From the NCBI GenBank assembly GCA_046757725.1, contig JBHHYU010000028.1, forward strand, positions 1 through 32,014: 32,014 nucleotides of DNA, read 5' to 3'. The stretch is from JBHHYU01 sp046757725. GTDB lineage: Bacteria; Desulfobacterota; Binatia; UBA9968. This document shows, in pieces, positions 7,386 through 14,610 of this stretch (position 1 is its first letter; every line of letters starts with the position of its first letter). The notes beneath the pieces were generated by a model. It was not told where the DNA came from and ran no database searches. It saw only the letters and a list, made by a program, of their open reading frames with translations. The translations under genes were made by a program, and so were the position numbers.

Positions 7386-8881
7386 GCTCTATAAAACGGG
7401 TAAAACAAGCTAAGGACGGTTAAAGCAACCAGCCCTAGGAAAATGGGATGTTCAAAGAAGTTGAGGCGACCGAATTCATAAAGCCTCATCGCCTGGCGAA
7501 AATTGACTTCAAACAACTCTCCCAGAATGAGTGCGATGACCAGAGAGACCCGCGGGTACTCATTCTTTTTCATCAGGTAACCTAACACCCCGAAGATAAA
7601 TGTGAGGAGCACGTCGCCTATAGCCTTGCGTTCGGCATAGGCCCCGATAACCGCCAGGACAAAGATAAAGGGAACCAAGAGCTGAGCACGGATGACCGTG
7701 GCACGGACCACTTGATTAATGATCATCACGCCAAGGATAGAGGTAAGCTGGTTCGATATGAAAAGGGCCCAGATCAGGAGAAAAGCCAGATGGAGATTCT
7801 GAGTCATTAGCTCTCTGCCCGGTATCAGCCCATGGAGAATCATGGCGACCATGACCAGGGCCGCGCCCTCGCTTCCCGGGATACCAAAGGCTAAAACCGG
7901 GACAAGGGAGCCGCCGTCCTTAGCATCATTGCATGCCTCCGGTGCAATCACTCCACGGATATCCCCCTTACCGAACTGGCTCGAATCCTTTGAACTCTGT
8001 ACTGCATGGCCATAGGCAACGAAGCTTGCTACGGTTCCCCCAATTCCCGGGATCATGCCAATAATCGTCCCTAAAATAGAGCTGCGGATAAAGAGGCCGA
8101 AATGGCGAAAAATCGAAAAAATTCCTTCCCAGAGGTTTCCTGTGAGCTGTTCCACACGCTCCATCCCGGATATGGTTTTCCGGCTGCTGGCGGCAAGGCT
8201 GATCATTTCGGTCACGGCAAAAATTCCAAGGAACAAGGGGATCAAGCGGATCCCATCGTGGAGGTAAAGAGTCCCGAAGGTAAAGCGCAGCGTCCCTGTG
8301 ACGGGATCACGGCCGAAAAAGGCAAGGAGAAGGCCGATACCGCCGGCAGCGAGTCCCTTAATCATATTCCCCTCGGACACAACGGCGATGACGGCAAGCC
8401 CGAGGACCGCGAGCATAAAAAACTCTGCAGGACCGAAAGCGAGAACCGTCGCCCGCATTACGGGAAGCATGACGATTAGCACAAAGACCCCGAACGCTGC
8501 GCCGACAGCGGAAGCCGATGCCGAGGCCCCAAGGGCGGTCTTTGCCTCACCCTTCTGCGCCATGGGATAGCCATCGAGACATGTGGCCGCATTGGGCGCT
8601 GTCCCTGGGATATTCACGAGGATCGCGGTAATGGAACCGCAGTAGGTCCCCCCACCGTAGATCGAGCCGAAAAGCAGAATGGTTGGAATGAGATCCCAAC
8701 TAAAGGTGAACGGGATCAGAAGAGCCATCCCGGTAATGCCGCTCACACCGGGTAGAATCCCAAATAACATCCCAATGATAGTACCAAGAATAGGAATGAG
8801 AAAATTGGGTAGCGAGAACAGGGCAAAAGAAGATTGGCCCAAAAAAAGAATTCTGGTGCTTTCCAGGAAGGACTCGAACAA
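7331..8881 (-). CDS. tctA: tripartite tricarboxylate transporter, large permease subunit TctA
   Basis: A 516-residue integral membrane protein of the TctA family, of normal length. Signature segments are present: GILPGVSGITGMALLIPFTF near the N-terminus, GGGTYCGSITAILVNIPGT with the following AATCLDGYPMA, and GTIIGMIPGIGGTVASFVAYG in the second half; the two PG-x-x-G repeats reflect the inverted-repeat fold. It forms the substrate channel of a secondary importer. It begins with a TTG codon preceded by GGAAG at seven bases, which is the only well placed signal; no in-frame ATG lies nearby. It follows tctC after a 215-base gap holding a stem-loop and overlaps the start of tctB. Confidence 0.95.
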   Translation of the reverse strand: MFESFLESTRILFLGQSSFALFSLPNFLIPILGTIIGMLFGILPGVSGITGMALLIPFTFSWDLIPTILLFGSIYGGGTYCGSITAILVNIPGTAPNAATCLDGYPMAQKGEAKTALGASASASAVGAAFGVFVLIVMLPVMRATVLAFGPAEFFMLAVLGLAVIAVVSEGNMIKGLAAGGIGLLLAFFGRDPVTGTLRFTFGTLYLHDGIRLIPLFLGIFAVTEMISLAASSRKTISGMERVEQLTGNLWEGIFSIFRHFGLFIRSSILGTIIGMIPGIGGTVASFVAYGHAVQSSKDSSQFGKGDIRGVIAPEACNDAKDGGSLVPVLAFGIPGSEGAALVMVAMILHGLIPGRELMTQNLHLAFLLIWALFISNQLTSILGVMIINQVVRATVIRAQLLVPFIFVLAVIGAYAERKAIGDVLLTFIFGVLGYLMKKNEYPRVSLVIALILGELFEVNFRQAMRLYEFGRLNFFEHPIFLGLVALTVLSLFYPFYRAWRGGAAGPINRRLAGKM

Positions 8882-9021
8882 AGTTACACTTCCAATCTAA
8901 AAATCCGCAGTTCCAAACGCCAGCTGCTAAAAAAAGGGTGGTAGCTTTATGAAACCAAAAACTATAGACCACGGCGCTTCAAACCCTGCGGAGGACCCCA
9001 GGAAAGAGCTGCCGCTTCTCC

Positions 9022-9085
9022 CCTTTGGAAACCCTATCGGTTTTGTAGCCGCGTCAAGCCACGGGGTTTCCTGATAATCCAAAGG
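9022..9085 (-). promoter_or_regulatory. stem-loop in the tctC-tctA intergenic region
   Basis: Two overlapping perfect 8-base inverted repeats: GGAAACCC (9027-9034) with GGGTTTCC (9064-9071), and CCTTTGGA (9022-9029) with TCCAAAGG (9078-9085). They share three bases, so they can stack into one long interrupted stem or compete. The structure begins 11 bases after the tctC stop and has no T-run. Such hairpins behind a binding-protein gene commonly stabilise its mRNA so that it is made in excess over the membrane subunits; here that is inference. I see no gene in 8882-9096. Confidence 0.55.
9028..9078 (+). repeat. intergenic repeat element, copy 1
   Basis: A 51-base stretch that aligns without gaps to 31396-31446 with 37 identical positions by hand count. 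Shared blocks include CCTATCGGTTT, then AAGC and CGGGGT at the same spacing. It lies inside the stem-loop between tctC and tctA. The hairpin arms seen here are not kept in the other copy. Confidence 0.45.
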
Positions 9086-9096
9086 TAAAGGACCTG

Positions 9097-10161
9097 CTAT
9101 ACCCCCAACTCTTTAACTGCCTTCTTCCAAACAGGCTTGAACTTTCTCGCGGCGTTAGAGGCCTGCTTCATAGCTTTTCGGGCCTCATCGGCATTGATCG
9201 GATCGATAGGCCGCCGGGCGCCTTTCGCTATGGATCTAAACCCGGGTCGAGTCATGGCTCGATACAGCCCATCTCCCAAGCATTTAGCCAGACCTGGGGG
9301 GATCCCGGGAGGGCCTGCTAAAACCCTACCCGCCGCTGTGACTTGGGCTGCCCCGAGGGCGTCATCCGGATTCGCCCCGACCATTTTAGCAATTTCCATC
9401 ACCGTGGGTATTTTCTTCTCTTTAAAGATCGGATGATTCGGGACCTTGGGCCCGACAAGCGCGATCGGAATAACATCTCCTGCCTCTACCGCGCCGGTCA
9501 CAGACGAAAAAGTAAACTCGATTATATCCACCTCACCTTTGGTCGCTCCCAGAATGGTTTCCGCACTTCCCGGATAACCGGAAAGAAACTTGCGCTTGAT
9601 CCCGAGGACATGCGAAAGCACTGCAGCACCGAAGAACCCATTGCTTGCCGGACCGGTAACGCCCCAGATAAGAGGTTTTTTGACCTTCAGGACATCCTCA
9701 ATCGTCCTGATTCCCCTTTGGTAAGTCGGCTTGCCCACAAAGATTACTTGCCGGGTATCCACTAAGCGCCCCAAAATGGTGTACTGATCTACCGTAAAAT
9801 CCACCTCGCCTGCTACCCCTGCCATCACCATGCCGCCGGCATTCAGAATACCCAGGGTCCTGCCGTTAGCCCTGGACTTAAAGGTCTTCGTCATCCCGAT
9901 AGCGCCACCAGCGCCGGGGTGGTTCTCCACGACAATCTCCGCTCCGAGTTCCTCTTCGGCAAAGGGCTCCAGCATGCGGGAATAAACATTGTAGCCGCCA
10001 CCCGGGGAGTAGGGTACGATCCACCTAACTGTGGTCCTGCTGGGATAGCAGGCTTTGGCAGCGAGAGCCCTTCCCGCTAGCTGTTCCAGGAATACGGCAC
10101 CGACCGCAGCTCCCCCCATACCCTTCAAAAAAGTGCGCCTAGTTATATGCCTCTGTGCCAT
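9097..10161 (-). CDS. tctC: tripartite tricarboxylate transporter substrate-binding protein (Bug/TctC family)
   Basis: A 354-residue periplasmic binding protein. The N-terminus has a twin-arginine motif, TRRTFLK (residues 7-13), followed by a Gly/Ala-rich hydrophobic stretch and a likely cleavage site after GRALA, so export of a folded protein by Tat is probable. The mature part begins with the family's TVRWIVPYSPGGGYNVYSR and has VVENHPGAGGAIGM, both Bug-family ligand-loop signatures. The family binds carboxylates (citrate, glutamate, nicotinate, aromatic acids); the ligand here is unknown. It is somewhat longer than the usual 320-330 residues. An ideal GGAGGTGA site precedes the ATG. It is second in the operon, 32 bases after the lipoprotein gene. 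Confidence 0.93.
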   Translation of the reverse strand: MAQRHITRRTFLKGMGGAAVGAVFLEQLAGRALAAKACYPSRTTVRWIVPYSPGGGYNVYSRMLEPFAEEELGAEIVVENHPGAGGAIGMTKTFKSRANGRTLGILNAGGMVMAGVAGEVDFTVDQYTILGRLVDTRQVIFVGKPTYQRGIRTIEDVLKVKKPLIWGVTGPASNGFFGAAVLSHVLGIKRKFLSGYPGSAETILGATKGEVDIIEFTFSSVTGAVEAGDVIPIALVGPKVPNHPIFKEKKIPTVMEIAKMVGANPDDALGAAQVTAAGRVLAGPPGIPPGLAKCLGDGLYRAMTRPGFRSIAKGARRPIDPINADEARKAMKQASNAARKFKPVWKKAVKELGV

Positions 10162-10193
10162 GGCTTCACCTCCCTTTGGTTTACCTTGCGGTC

Positions 10194-10760
10194 TTATGCG
10201 TCACTCGCGTTAACTATAAGCGTCTTAAAAACATCCACTTTTCCCTTAGGCTTAGCTGCGCAGTTTTTTAACCAGCGGTTTTTGGTCAAGCGTTTGGCCA
10301 GAGAACTAGCGTCCGAGTCCTTGTCCACCGTAGCGAGCTTGGCCCCTTTGTAGGCTTTTTTGATCCGTTTGGGCGATAGCGTTTTAGTAAGAAACTTCTT
10401 CAAGAAAGGTCTACACTTCTTCACCGGTCCGGATGTGAGTGTGAGAATTTTACCCTTAGAAATAGCGCTGGGACGGACCAAAAAAACAACATCAAATCTT
10501 TTTCCCCGGTTTCTTCCCGAGGGGATTTTGTCTACAACCTTTACTTCCGCCGTGGTCTGATTCCGTTTAACCTTACGAGAGCGGTCAATGATCACCCCGG
10601 CAAAGGTATAGGCCTTGTTCATTTTTATGGCCTTCCGGCGCGGCCCTGTCACAGCCGGGACACATCCAAGGACGCTTAGAACAAAGGCACTTAGCAGGAA
10701 GACGGCCAAGACTAAAAAGCTTGCTCGGGACAGTTTTGTCGCTCGCGCTGCTTCAAACAT
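10194..10760 (-). CDS. putative lipoprotein, lysine/arginine-rich, ahead of tctC
   Basis: A 188-residue protein with a long hydrophobic N-terminus (residues 14-31) ending in a lipobox-like VLGC with Cys33, so it is probably a lipoprotein. The mature part is strongly basic: many Lys/Arg clusters (PKRIKKAYKGAK, SLAKRLTKNRWLKN) and three further Cys. A middle region with YTFAGVIIDRSRKVKRNQTTAEVKVVDKIP suggests a small beta-fold like a nucleic-acid- or protein-binding barrel, but I recognise no family. The ATG has a strong AAGGAGGTG site. It is the first gene of the tctC-tctA-tctB operon, which hints at a role linked to uptake, though chance adjacency is possible. Confidence 0.7.
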   Translation of the reverse strand: MFEAARATKLSRASFLVLAVFLLSAFVLSVLGCVPAVTGPRRKAIKMNKAYTFAGVIIDRSRKVKRNQTTAEVKVVDKIPSGRNRGKRFDVVFLVRPSAISKGKILTLTSGPVKKCRPFLKKFLTKTLSPKRIKKAYKGAKLATVDKDSDASSLAKRLTKNRWLKNCAAKPKGKVDVFKTLIVNASDA

Positions 10761-10853
10761 AGCGCACCTCCTTATAATACATGATACCTACTGCCTCCTG
10801 AAAATCCATAAACTTCCATGGAGTAGTCTCATTGCTTCTCTAAGTCTAAGCGG

Positions 10854-10882
10854 CTCATAACAGGGTTTCTGCTATTTTTCAA
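10854..10882 (-). promoter_or_regulatory. candidate promoter of the lipoprotein-tctCAB operon
   Basis: On the minus strand TTGAAA (10882-10877) and TATGAG (10859-10854) are spaced by 17 bases, matching five and four of six consensus positions. Transcription would begin about 85 bases before the ATG at 10760, downstream of the permease remnant, so the uptake operon can be expressed independently. Confidence 0.38.
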
Positions 10883-10943
10883 GCACATTGCGACTGGTTT
10901 TAAAACAACACGTACCCTTTCATCAGCTACCGCACAGTAGACC

Positions 10944-11718
10944 TCAGCGCGCATAGGGAATCACCCAAATAAGCATGCCCAGCAAATAGCAGATGGTGCT
11001 GGTGGCGATGGTAAAAGGTACGCTCCAACTCAAAAGCTCCCGGAGTGAGATCTTGCGCTTTTCCTCCCGCTCACAGAGATTTAAGGCCACGTACAAGGCT
11101 GGGGCTCCAGCCACGGTCAGGTTGCTCCCGAGCGTCCCTAACCAGGCTAACATCCACCACAGCGGCCAAATCTGCACGCCCTGCTGCCTCAGGTCACGAA
11201 TCGTGTAAAGGAACGTCAGAATGTAGGCATCATGTTCCACTACACTCACAATGGGAACTGTCACCCAGTATAGAAGGGAAGCGCCTAGGATCAGGTTCTG
11301 TGCAAACAAGGGAGCCAACTTTGCGGCTAATTTCTCCAGAAGTGCGGCCTTCTCCAACCCCCCCACAAGTGCGAACAGAGCGATATAAAAGATCATCGCC
11401 CGCCAGTCGAGTTCTTTAAGAATCTCCTCAAAATTGGGCTTCCGGAGACGGCGACCAAGGATTCCCAAGGTCAGGATCAGAATCAGAGCCCCGCTCAAGG
11501 CAATGAACTCCAATTTAACACTCAGGACCTGCCGAAACACCATGGCTACGATTGTGGCGAGGAATCCTCCGACTACAATAAACGCGAATAATCGATCGGG
11601 CAGTGGAGCTTCGATGGAAAACTGTTCGGCGAGGTCGACTTTCGGGAGCCAATATCAAGATCACAACCACAATGGTCGCTGAAAAAATTACTAGAGTCAG
11701 CCACGCTGTCATTTCCAT
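10944..11718 (-). pseudogene. frameshifted, N-terminally truncated ArsB/NhaD-type ion transporter (permease remnant)
   Basis: The minus strand from 11718 starts MEMTAWLTLVIFSATIV and stays open for 67 codons, but family-like sequence soon moves to the +1 frame: near 11655 the reading changes to LPKVDLAEQFSIEAPLPDRL and runs on to the stop at 10944. Joined, this is about 258 residues and matches only the second half of ArsB/NhaD/SLC13 permeases, including the domain-end motif GTLGSNLTVAGAPALYVALN (the family's GGN-x-T-x-x-GA-x-A-N region). The first half (about 170 residues) is missing. ATG 11718 has an AAGGGA site, and the ATG at 11712 overlaps the stop of the gene before it. It may be a decayed gene or contain a sequencing error; a shorter product from 11543 is also possible. 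Confidence 0.65.
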
Positions 11719-11962
11719 TGCGGCATTCCCTTCTGCACTCGTAACTGGAATTTCTCTGCTAGCGCATAGCGACAGGTAACCGGGTCCCGAGGCACTCGAT
11801 ATATGTTAAAGGCAACGTCCCCCAGCTCGACGAGGTGAGGGCCAGTTCCAAGTTTCCGTCTGCCTTAACTATCGGCAAGCTATAGTGGCGAAGAAAACAC
11901 GAAAGAAAGTCACGGAAAAATGGTCCTAGTCGTTGTAGTACGGGACTAGTCGATGACTCCAT
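11709..11962 (-). pseudogene. short frameshifted gene between CoA-transferase and permease remnant
   Basis: No single frame covers this stretch, yet two frames read like one protein if one base is added near 11838: the upstream part ends LPIVKADGNLELA and the downstream part continues PHLVELGDVAFNIYRVPRD, ending RVQKGMPQWK. The stop overlaps the ATG at 11712 of the next gene as ATGA, the usual arrangement of coupled genes, which argues that the downstream half was once real coding sequence. A plausible start is the ATG at 11962, inside the end of the CoA-transferase gene. Total length would be about 85 residues. I recognise no family. Confidence 0.35.
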
Positions 11963-13160
11963 CAGTAACCAGTTCATCGTAGTCTTTTTCAGACAGCCCT
12001 AAAAGCTCTCGGTAGAAATAGCTGTTATGCTCGCCGAGCAGTGGGTCCCGCTTCGTATGATCGGAGCGGGTGCTACTGAGAATAAAAGGTGGGCGCTGAT
12101 AGTGCATTCTGCCGATCTCCGGGTGTTCCAGCTCGACCCATTGACCGCGGTGCTTTAGCTGCGGATCCGTATAGAGGTCTCTCATCCTATTGACGATCCC
12201 GGAGCGGACACCAACGTTCTGGAGCTTTTCTGTGATTTCTTTGCCTGTAAACCCTACCGTCCACCTGCCGATTTTCTGGTTGAGTTCCTCTTCATTCTCC
12301 TTACGCACCTGAAGGGTGGCGAAGCGCGTTTCCCGCGTCCAGGCGGGGTTACCCATCACCTGGCAGAGAGACTTCCATTCCGGCTCCGAAAAAACACTGA
12401 TCACACACCAGCGATCCTCTCCCTTGCAAGGAAAAGCCGCATGTGGCGCCGCAGAGGGATCACGGTTCGCCTCACGGCCGGCCACTTTGTGGTTAACTTT
12501 ATAATCTAGAAGAATCGGCGAAAGAAACTGAAGGCCGGTTTCGTATTGGGCTGTATCGATATAGTTCCCTTCTCCGGTTCTTTCTCGATGGTCCAAAGCA
12601 GCAAGTATGGCAATCGCCCCATAAGCCACCGCAATGTAATCAATATAAGGCCCGTAGAGTATTTCCGGAGGCCCATCAAGGTAACCCGTAAGGTTAGTGA
12701 ACCCCGCCAGCGAGGAGAGCTGGGAGCCGAATCCTGCATGGTGTGCATGCGGCCCGCTTTGCCCCATATTGGAGCTGCTCAGCATGATGATGCCAGGGTT
12801 AACCTTTTTTAAAGCTTCATAATCCAATCCCAGCCGCTTTATCGTCCCCGGACTGAAATTTTCGATTACGACGTCGGACCAAGCCACAATCTTTTTGGCC
12901 AGGTCAGTCGCCTTGGGTGCCTTTTTGAGGTTGAGAGTGATATCTAGCTTATTGTTATTGCACAAGGCAAAGAGCCCGGACCGGTTGAGACCATGAATAT
13001 TATCCTTGTAAGGAGGGTAGTGGGTCCGGAAACCATCCGGGCGAGCATTTGATTCGATGTGGATAACTGTAGCACCCTGATCGGCTAAATGCTTACCAAC
13101 CACGGGCCCGGCTGCATACGCTGCGAACTCCACAACCTTGATTCCCTTCAGTGCCTGCAC
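11946..13160 (-). CDS. class III CoA-transferase (CaiB/BaiF family), catalytic Asp replaced by Gly
   Basis: A 404-residue protein if started at GTG 13160, which has GGAAGAG eight bases upstream and gives the family-typical opening MQALKGIKVVEFAAYAAGP; an ATG at 13208 would add 16 residues but has no comparable site. Family features follow: LADQGATVIHIES, the NNNKLDITLNLK segment, and ENFSPGTIKRLGLDYE. Class III enzymes move CoA between carboxylic acids through an Asp-linked intermediate. Aligned without gaps to the neighbouring paralogue between the GQ-x-GP and LTG motifs, the Asp position is occupied by Gly145 (codon 12728-12726) in GFGSQLSSLAG. It may therefore be the non-catalytic partner of a two-subunit enzyme, as in BbsEF-type transferases. 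It lies 119 bases after the paralogue, measured from the GTG. Confidence 0.88.
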   Translation of the reverse strand: MQALKGIKVVEFAAYAAGPVVGKHLADQGATVIHIESNARPDGFRTHYPPYKDNIHGLNRSGLFALCNNNKLDITLNLKKAPKATDLAKKIVAWSDVVIENFSPGTIKRLGLDYEALKKVNPGIIMLSSSNMGQSGPHAHHAGFGSQLSSLAGFTNLTGYLDGPPEILYGPYIDYIAVAYGAIAILAALDHRERTGEGNYIDTAQYETGLQFLSPILLDYKVNHKVAGREANRDPSAAPHAAFPCKGEDRWCVISVFSEPEWKSLCQVMGNPAWTRETRFATLQVRKENEEELNQKIGRWTVGFTGKEITEKLQNVGVRSGIVNRMRDLYTDPQLKHRGQWVELEHPEIGRMHYQRPPFILSSTRSDHTKRDPLLGEHNSYFYRELLGLSEKDYDELVTDGVID

Positions 13161-13279
13161 AACTATTTCTCTTCCAATAAATTCAGCAGTTAAAAACCTT
13201 TTTTGCATCTTGACTGATGACTCTCGATCTTTCCTTATACATTACATGATTTAATTTATCGGCTGGACCTTGCGCCTTT

Positions 13280-14545
13280 CTAAATGACCCCTTGTCTTGT
13301 TAGATCTTCCAACTCTTTCTTCGACAACCCTACTTCTTCGCAATAAATCTCTTCATTATGCTCCCCGATCATCGGAGCATGTCGCGAAACTTTCCCTGAA
13401 GCAGTGGAAAACTTCGCAAAGCCCCCAGGATACGTTAAGGAAGTCCCCAATTCAGGATGGTCAATACTCTGCCAGAAATTTCGCGCCTCGAGCTGACTAT
13501 CCTCAAAAACCTCCTCTACGGTCGCTACCGGATAGCCAAGCATTTGTTTTTCTATCACTGCTTCTAAAAATTCCTTTTTTGTGATCCCTTGGAAGAAGCG
13601 ACCGACCGGCTCTTCGATCTCGTTGATCTCCTCCTGGGTCACTTCGGCGATATTAAAAGTTCGCCAGTCCTTCTTCTTGAGAAACTCAGGGGCCATCTCC
13701 CTACTGTCCATCCACTCCACCAAGGCCTGATTGGTTCTCCTCCCGGCTTCACCTCCATAAATAATGAAGTTGAGATAGCCGTCCCGACAGGGCCAAAAGA
13801 CACGCATCTTGGCTCCGGTAATGCTTCGGCCCGTCATAAACGAACCTGCTCTTTTCTCCAGCTGCCGGTTCAGATCCCAGAAAGTATGGGCATGGGAAAA
13901 CGCCCATAGGAGACATGCCTGCGCTGAGACATCCACTTGTTGACCCACCCCGGTCTGCCGTCGGTGGTGGTGGGCCACAAGCGCACCCATGGCCGCGTAA
14001 GAGCCCGTCCAATGGTAGGACTGAGGAAACGTGACGCGCAAAGGAGGCTTCCCCGGATCTCCTGTTAACGACATGCATCCACTCATGGCCATGATTTCGA
14101 TGTCCGATGCCCTAAACCCACTGTAAGGACCGGTTTGGCCGAAGGGGGTAATGGAGGTCAGAACCAAACGGGGGTTGATGTGGCTCAAGACAGGGTAGCC
14201 TAAATTGAACCGCTCCAGGGTTCCCGGAAGGAAAGACTCGATAACGAAGTCCGCTTTTACCGCAAGTTGCCTAAAGATCTCCTGCCCTCGGGGGTGTTCC
14301 AGATCAAGGGTGATCCCCCGCTTGTTGTTGTTAAAAGCAAACCAGTACAGACTCTTCTCCGGGTGAGGTTTTTCGTGGACGAAAGGGCCGATTTTTCTAC
14401 TCGGGTCTCCGCCCGGCCTCTCGACCTTGACGACATCAGCTCCAAGGTCTCCCAATATTTTACCGCAGAGGAATCCTAATTCATCCGTTAAGTCTAGAAC
14501 CCGGTAAGGAGATAGTAAACTCTCGCGATGACCTCTGTTTGCCAT
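13280..14545 (-). CDS. class III CoA-transferase (CaiB/BaiF family), catalytic Asp present
   Basis: A 421-residue cytoplasmic protein of the formyl-CoA transferase/CaiB family. It opens SPYRVLDLTDELGFLCGKI, followed by LGADVVKVERPGGDP, NNNKRGITLDLE, and ESFLPGTLERFNLGY. The likely nucleophile is Asp148 (codon 14104-14102) in FRASDIEIMAMSG, followed by LTGDPGKPP. The family forms acyl-CoA esters of organic acids; benzylsuccinate, malate, carnitine and bile acids are known substrates, and none can be chosen here. The ATG at 14545 lies only nine bases after the T-run of a strong terminator and has only a weak AGAG upstream; no other in-frame start is close. With the next gene it is likely to form a heteromeric transferase. 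Confidence 0.9.
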   Translation of the reverse strand: MANRGHRESLLSPYRVLDLTDELGFLCGKILGDLGADVVKVERPGGDPSRKIGPFVHEKPHPEKSLYWFAFNNNKRGITLDLEHPRGQEIFRQLAVKADFVIESFLPGTLERFNLGYPVLSHINPRLVLTSITPFGQTGPYSGFRASDIEIMAMSGCMSLTGDPGKPPLRVTFPQSYHWTGSYAAMGALVAHHHRRQTGVGQQVDVSAQACLLWAFSHAHTFWDLNRQLEKRAGSFMTGRSITGAKMRVFWPCRDGYLNFIIYGGEAGRRTNQALVEWMDSREMAPEFLKKKDWRTFNIAEVTQEEINEIEEPVGRFFQGITKKEFLEAVIEKQMLGYPVATVEEVFEDSQLEARNFWQSIDHPELGTSLTYPGGFAKFSTASGKVSRHAPMIGEHNEEIYCEEVGLSKKELEDLTRQGVI

Positions 14546-14554
14546 TTCTCTTTT

Positions 14555-14587
14555 AAAAAAAAGGGCGGGGAATGTTCACCCCCGCCC
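14555..14587 (-). terminator. strong rho-independent terminator after the UbiD-family gene
   Basis: On the minus strand GGGCGGGG (14587-14580) pairs perfectly with CCCCGCCC (14570-14563) around a nine-base loop and is followed by eight T (14562-14555). It begins 23 bases after the decarboxylase stop. It is unusual in ending only nine bases before the next start codon (14545). Confidence 0.88.
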
Positions 14588-14610
14588 TTCTGCTTCTTAA
14601 ACGTGCGAAA

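Noticed and set aside
8102..8479. 125-codon plus-strand frame inside tctA
   Set aside because: It is the complement of a well conserved permease sequence and has no recognisable feature.
9028..9078. Possible c-di-GMP-I (GEMM) riboswitch suggested by CAAGCCACGGGG
   Set aside because: The local resemblance to the GEMM core is partial: the GACGCAAAGC element and the closing receptor helix are not present in either copy, and copy 1 lies behind a gene rather than before a regulated one.
9343..9765. 140-codon plus-strand frame inside tctC
   Set aside because: Complement of a well supported binding-protein gene; composition is that of an antisense shadow.
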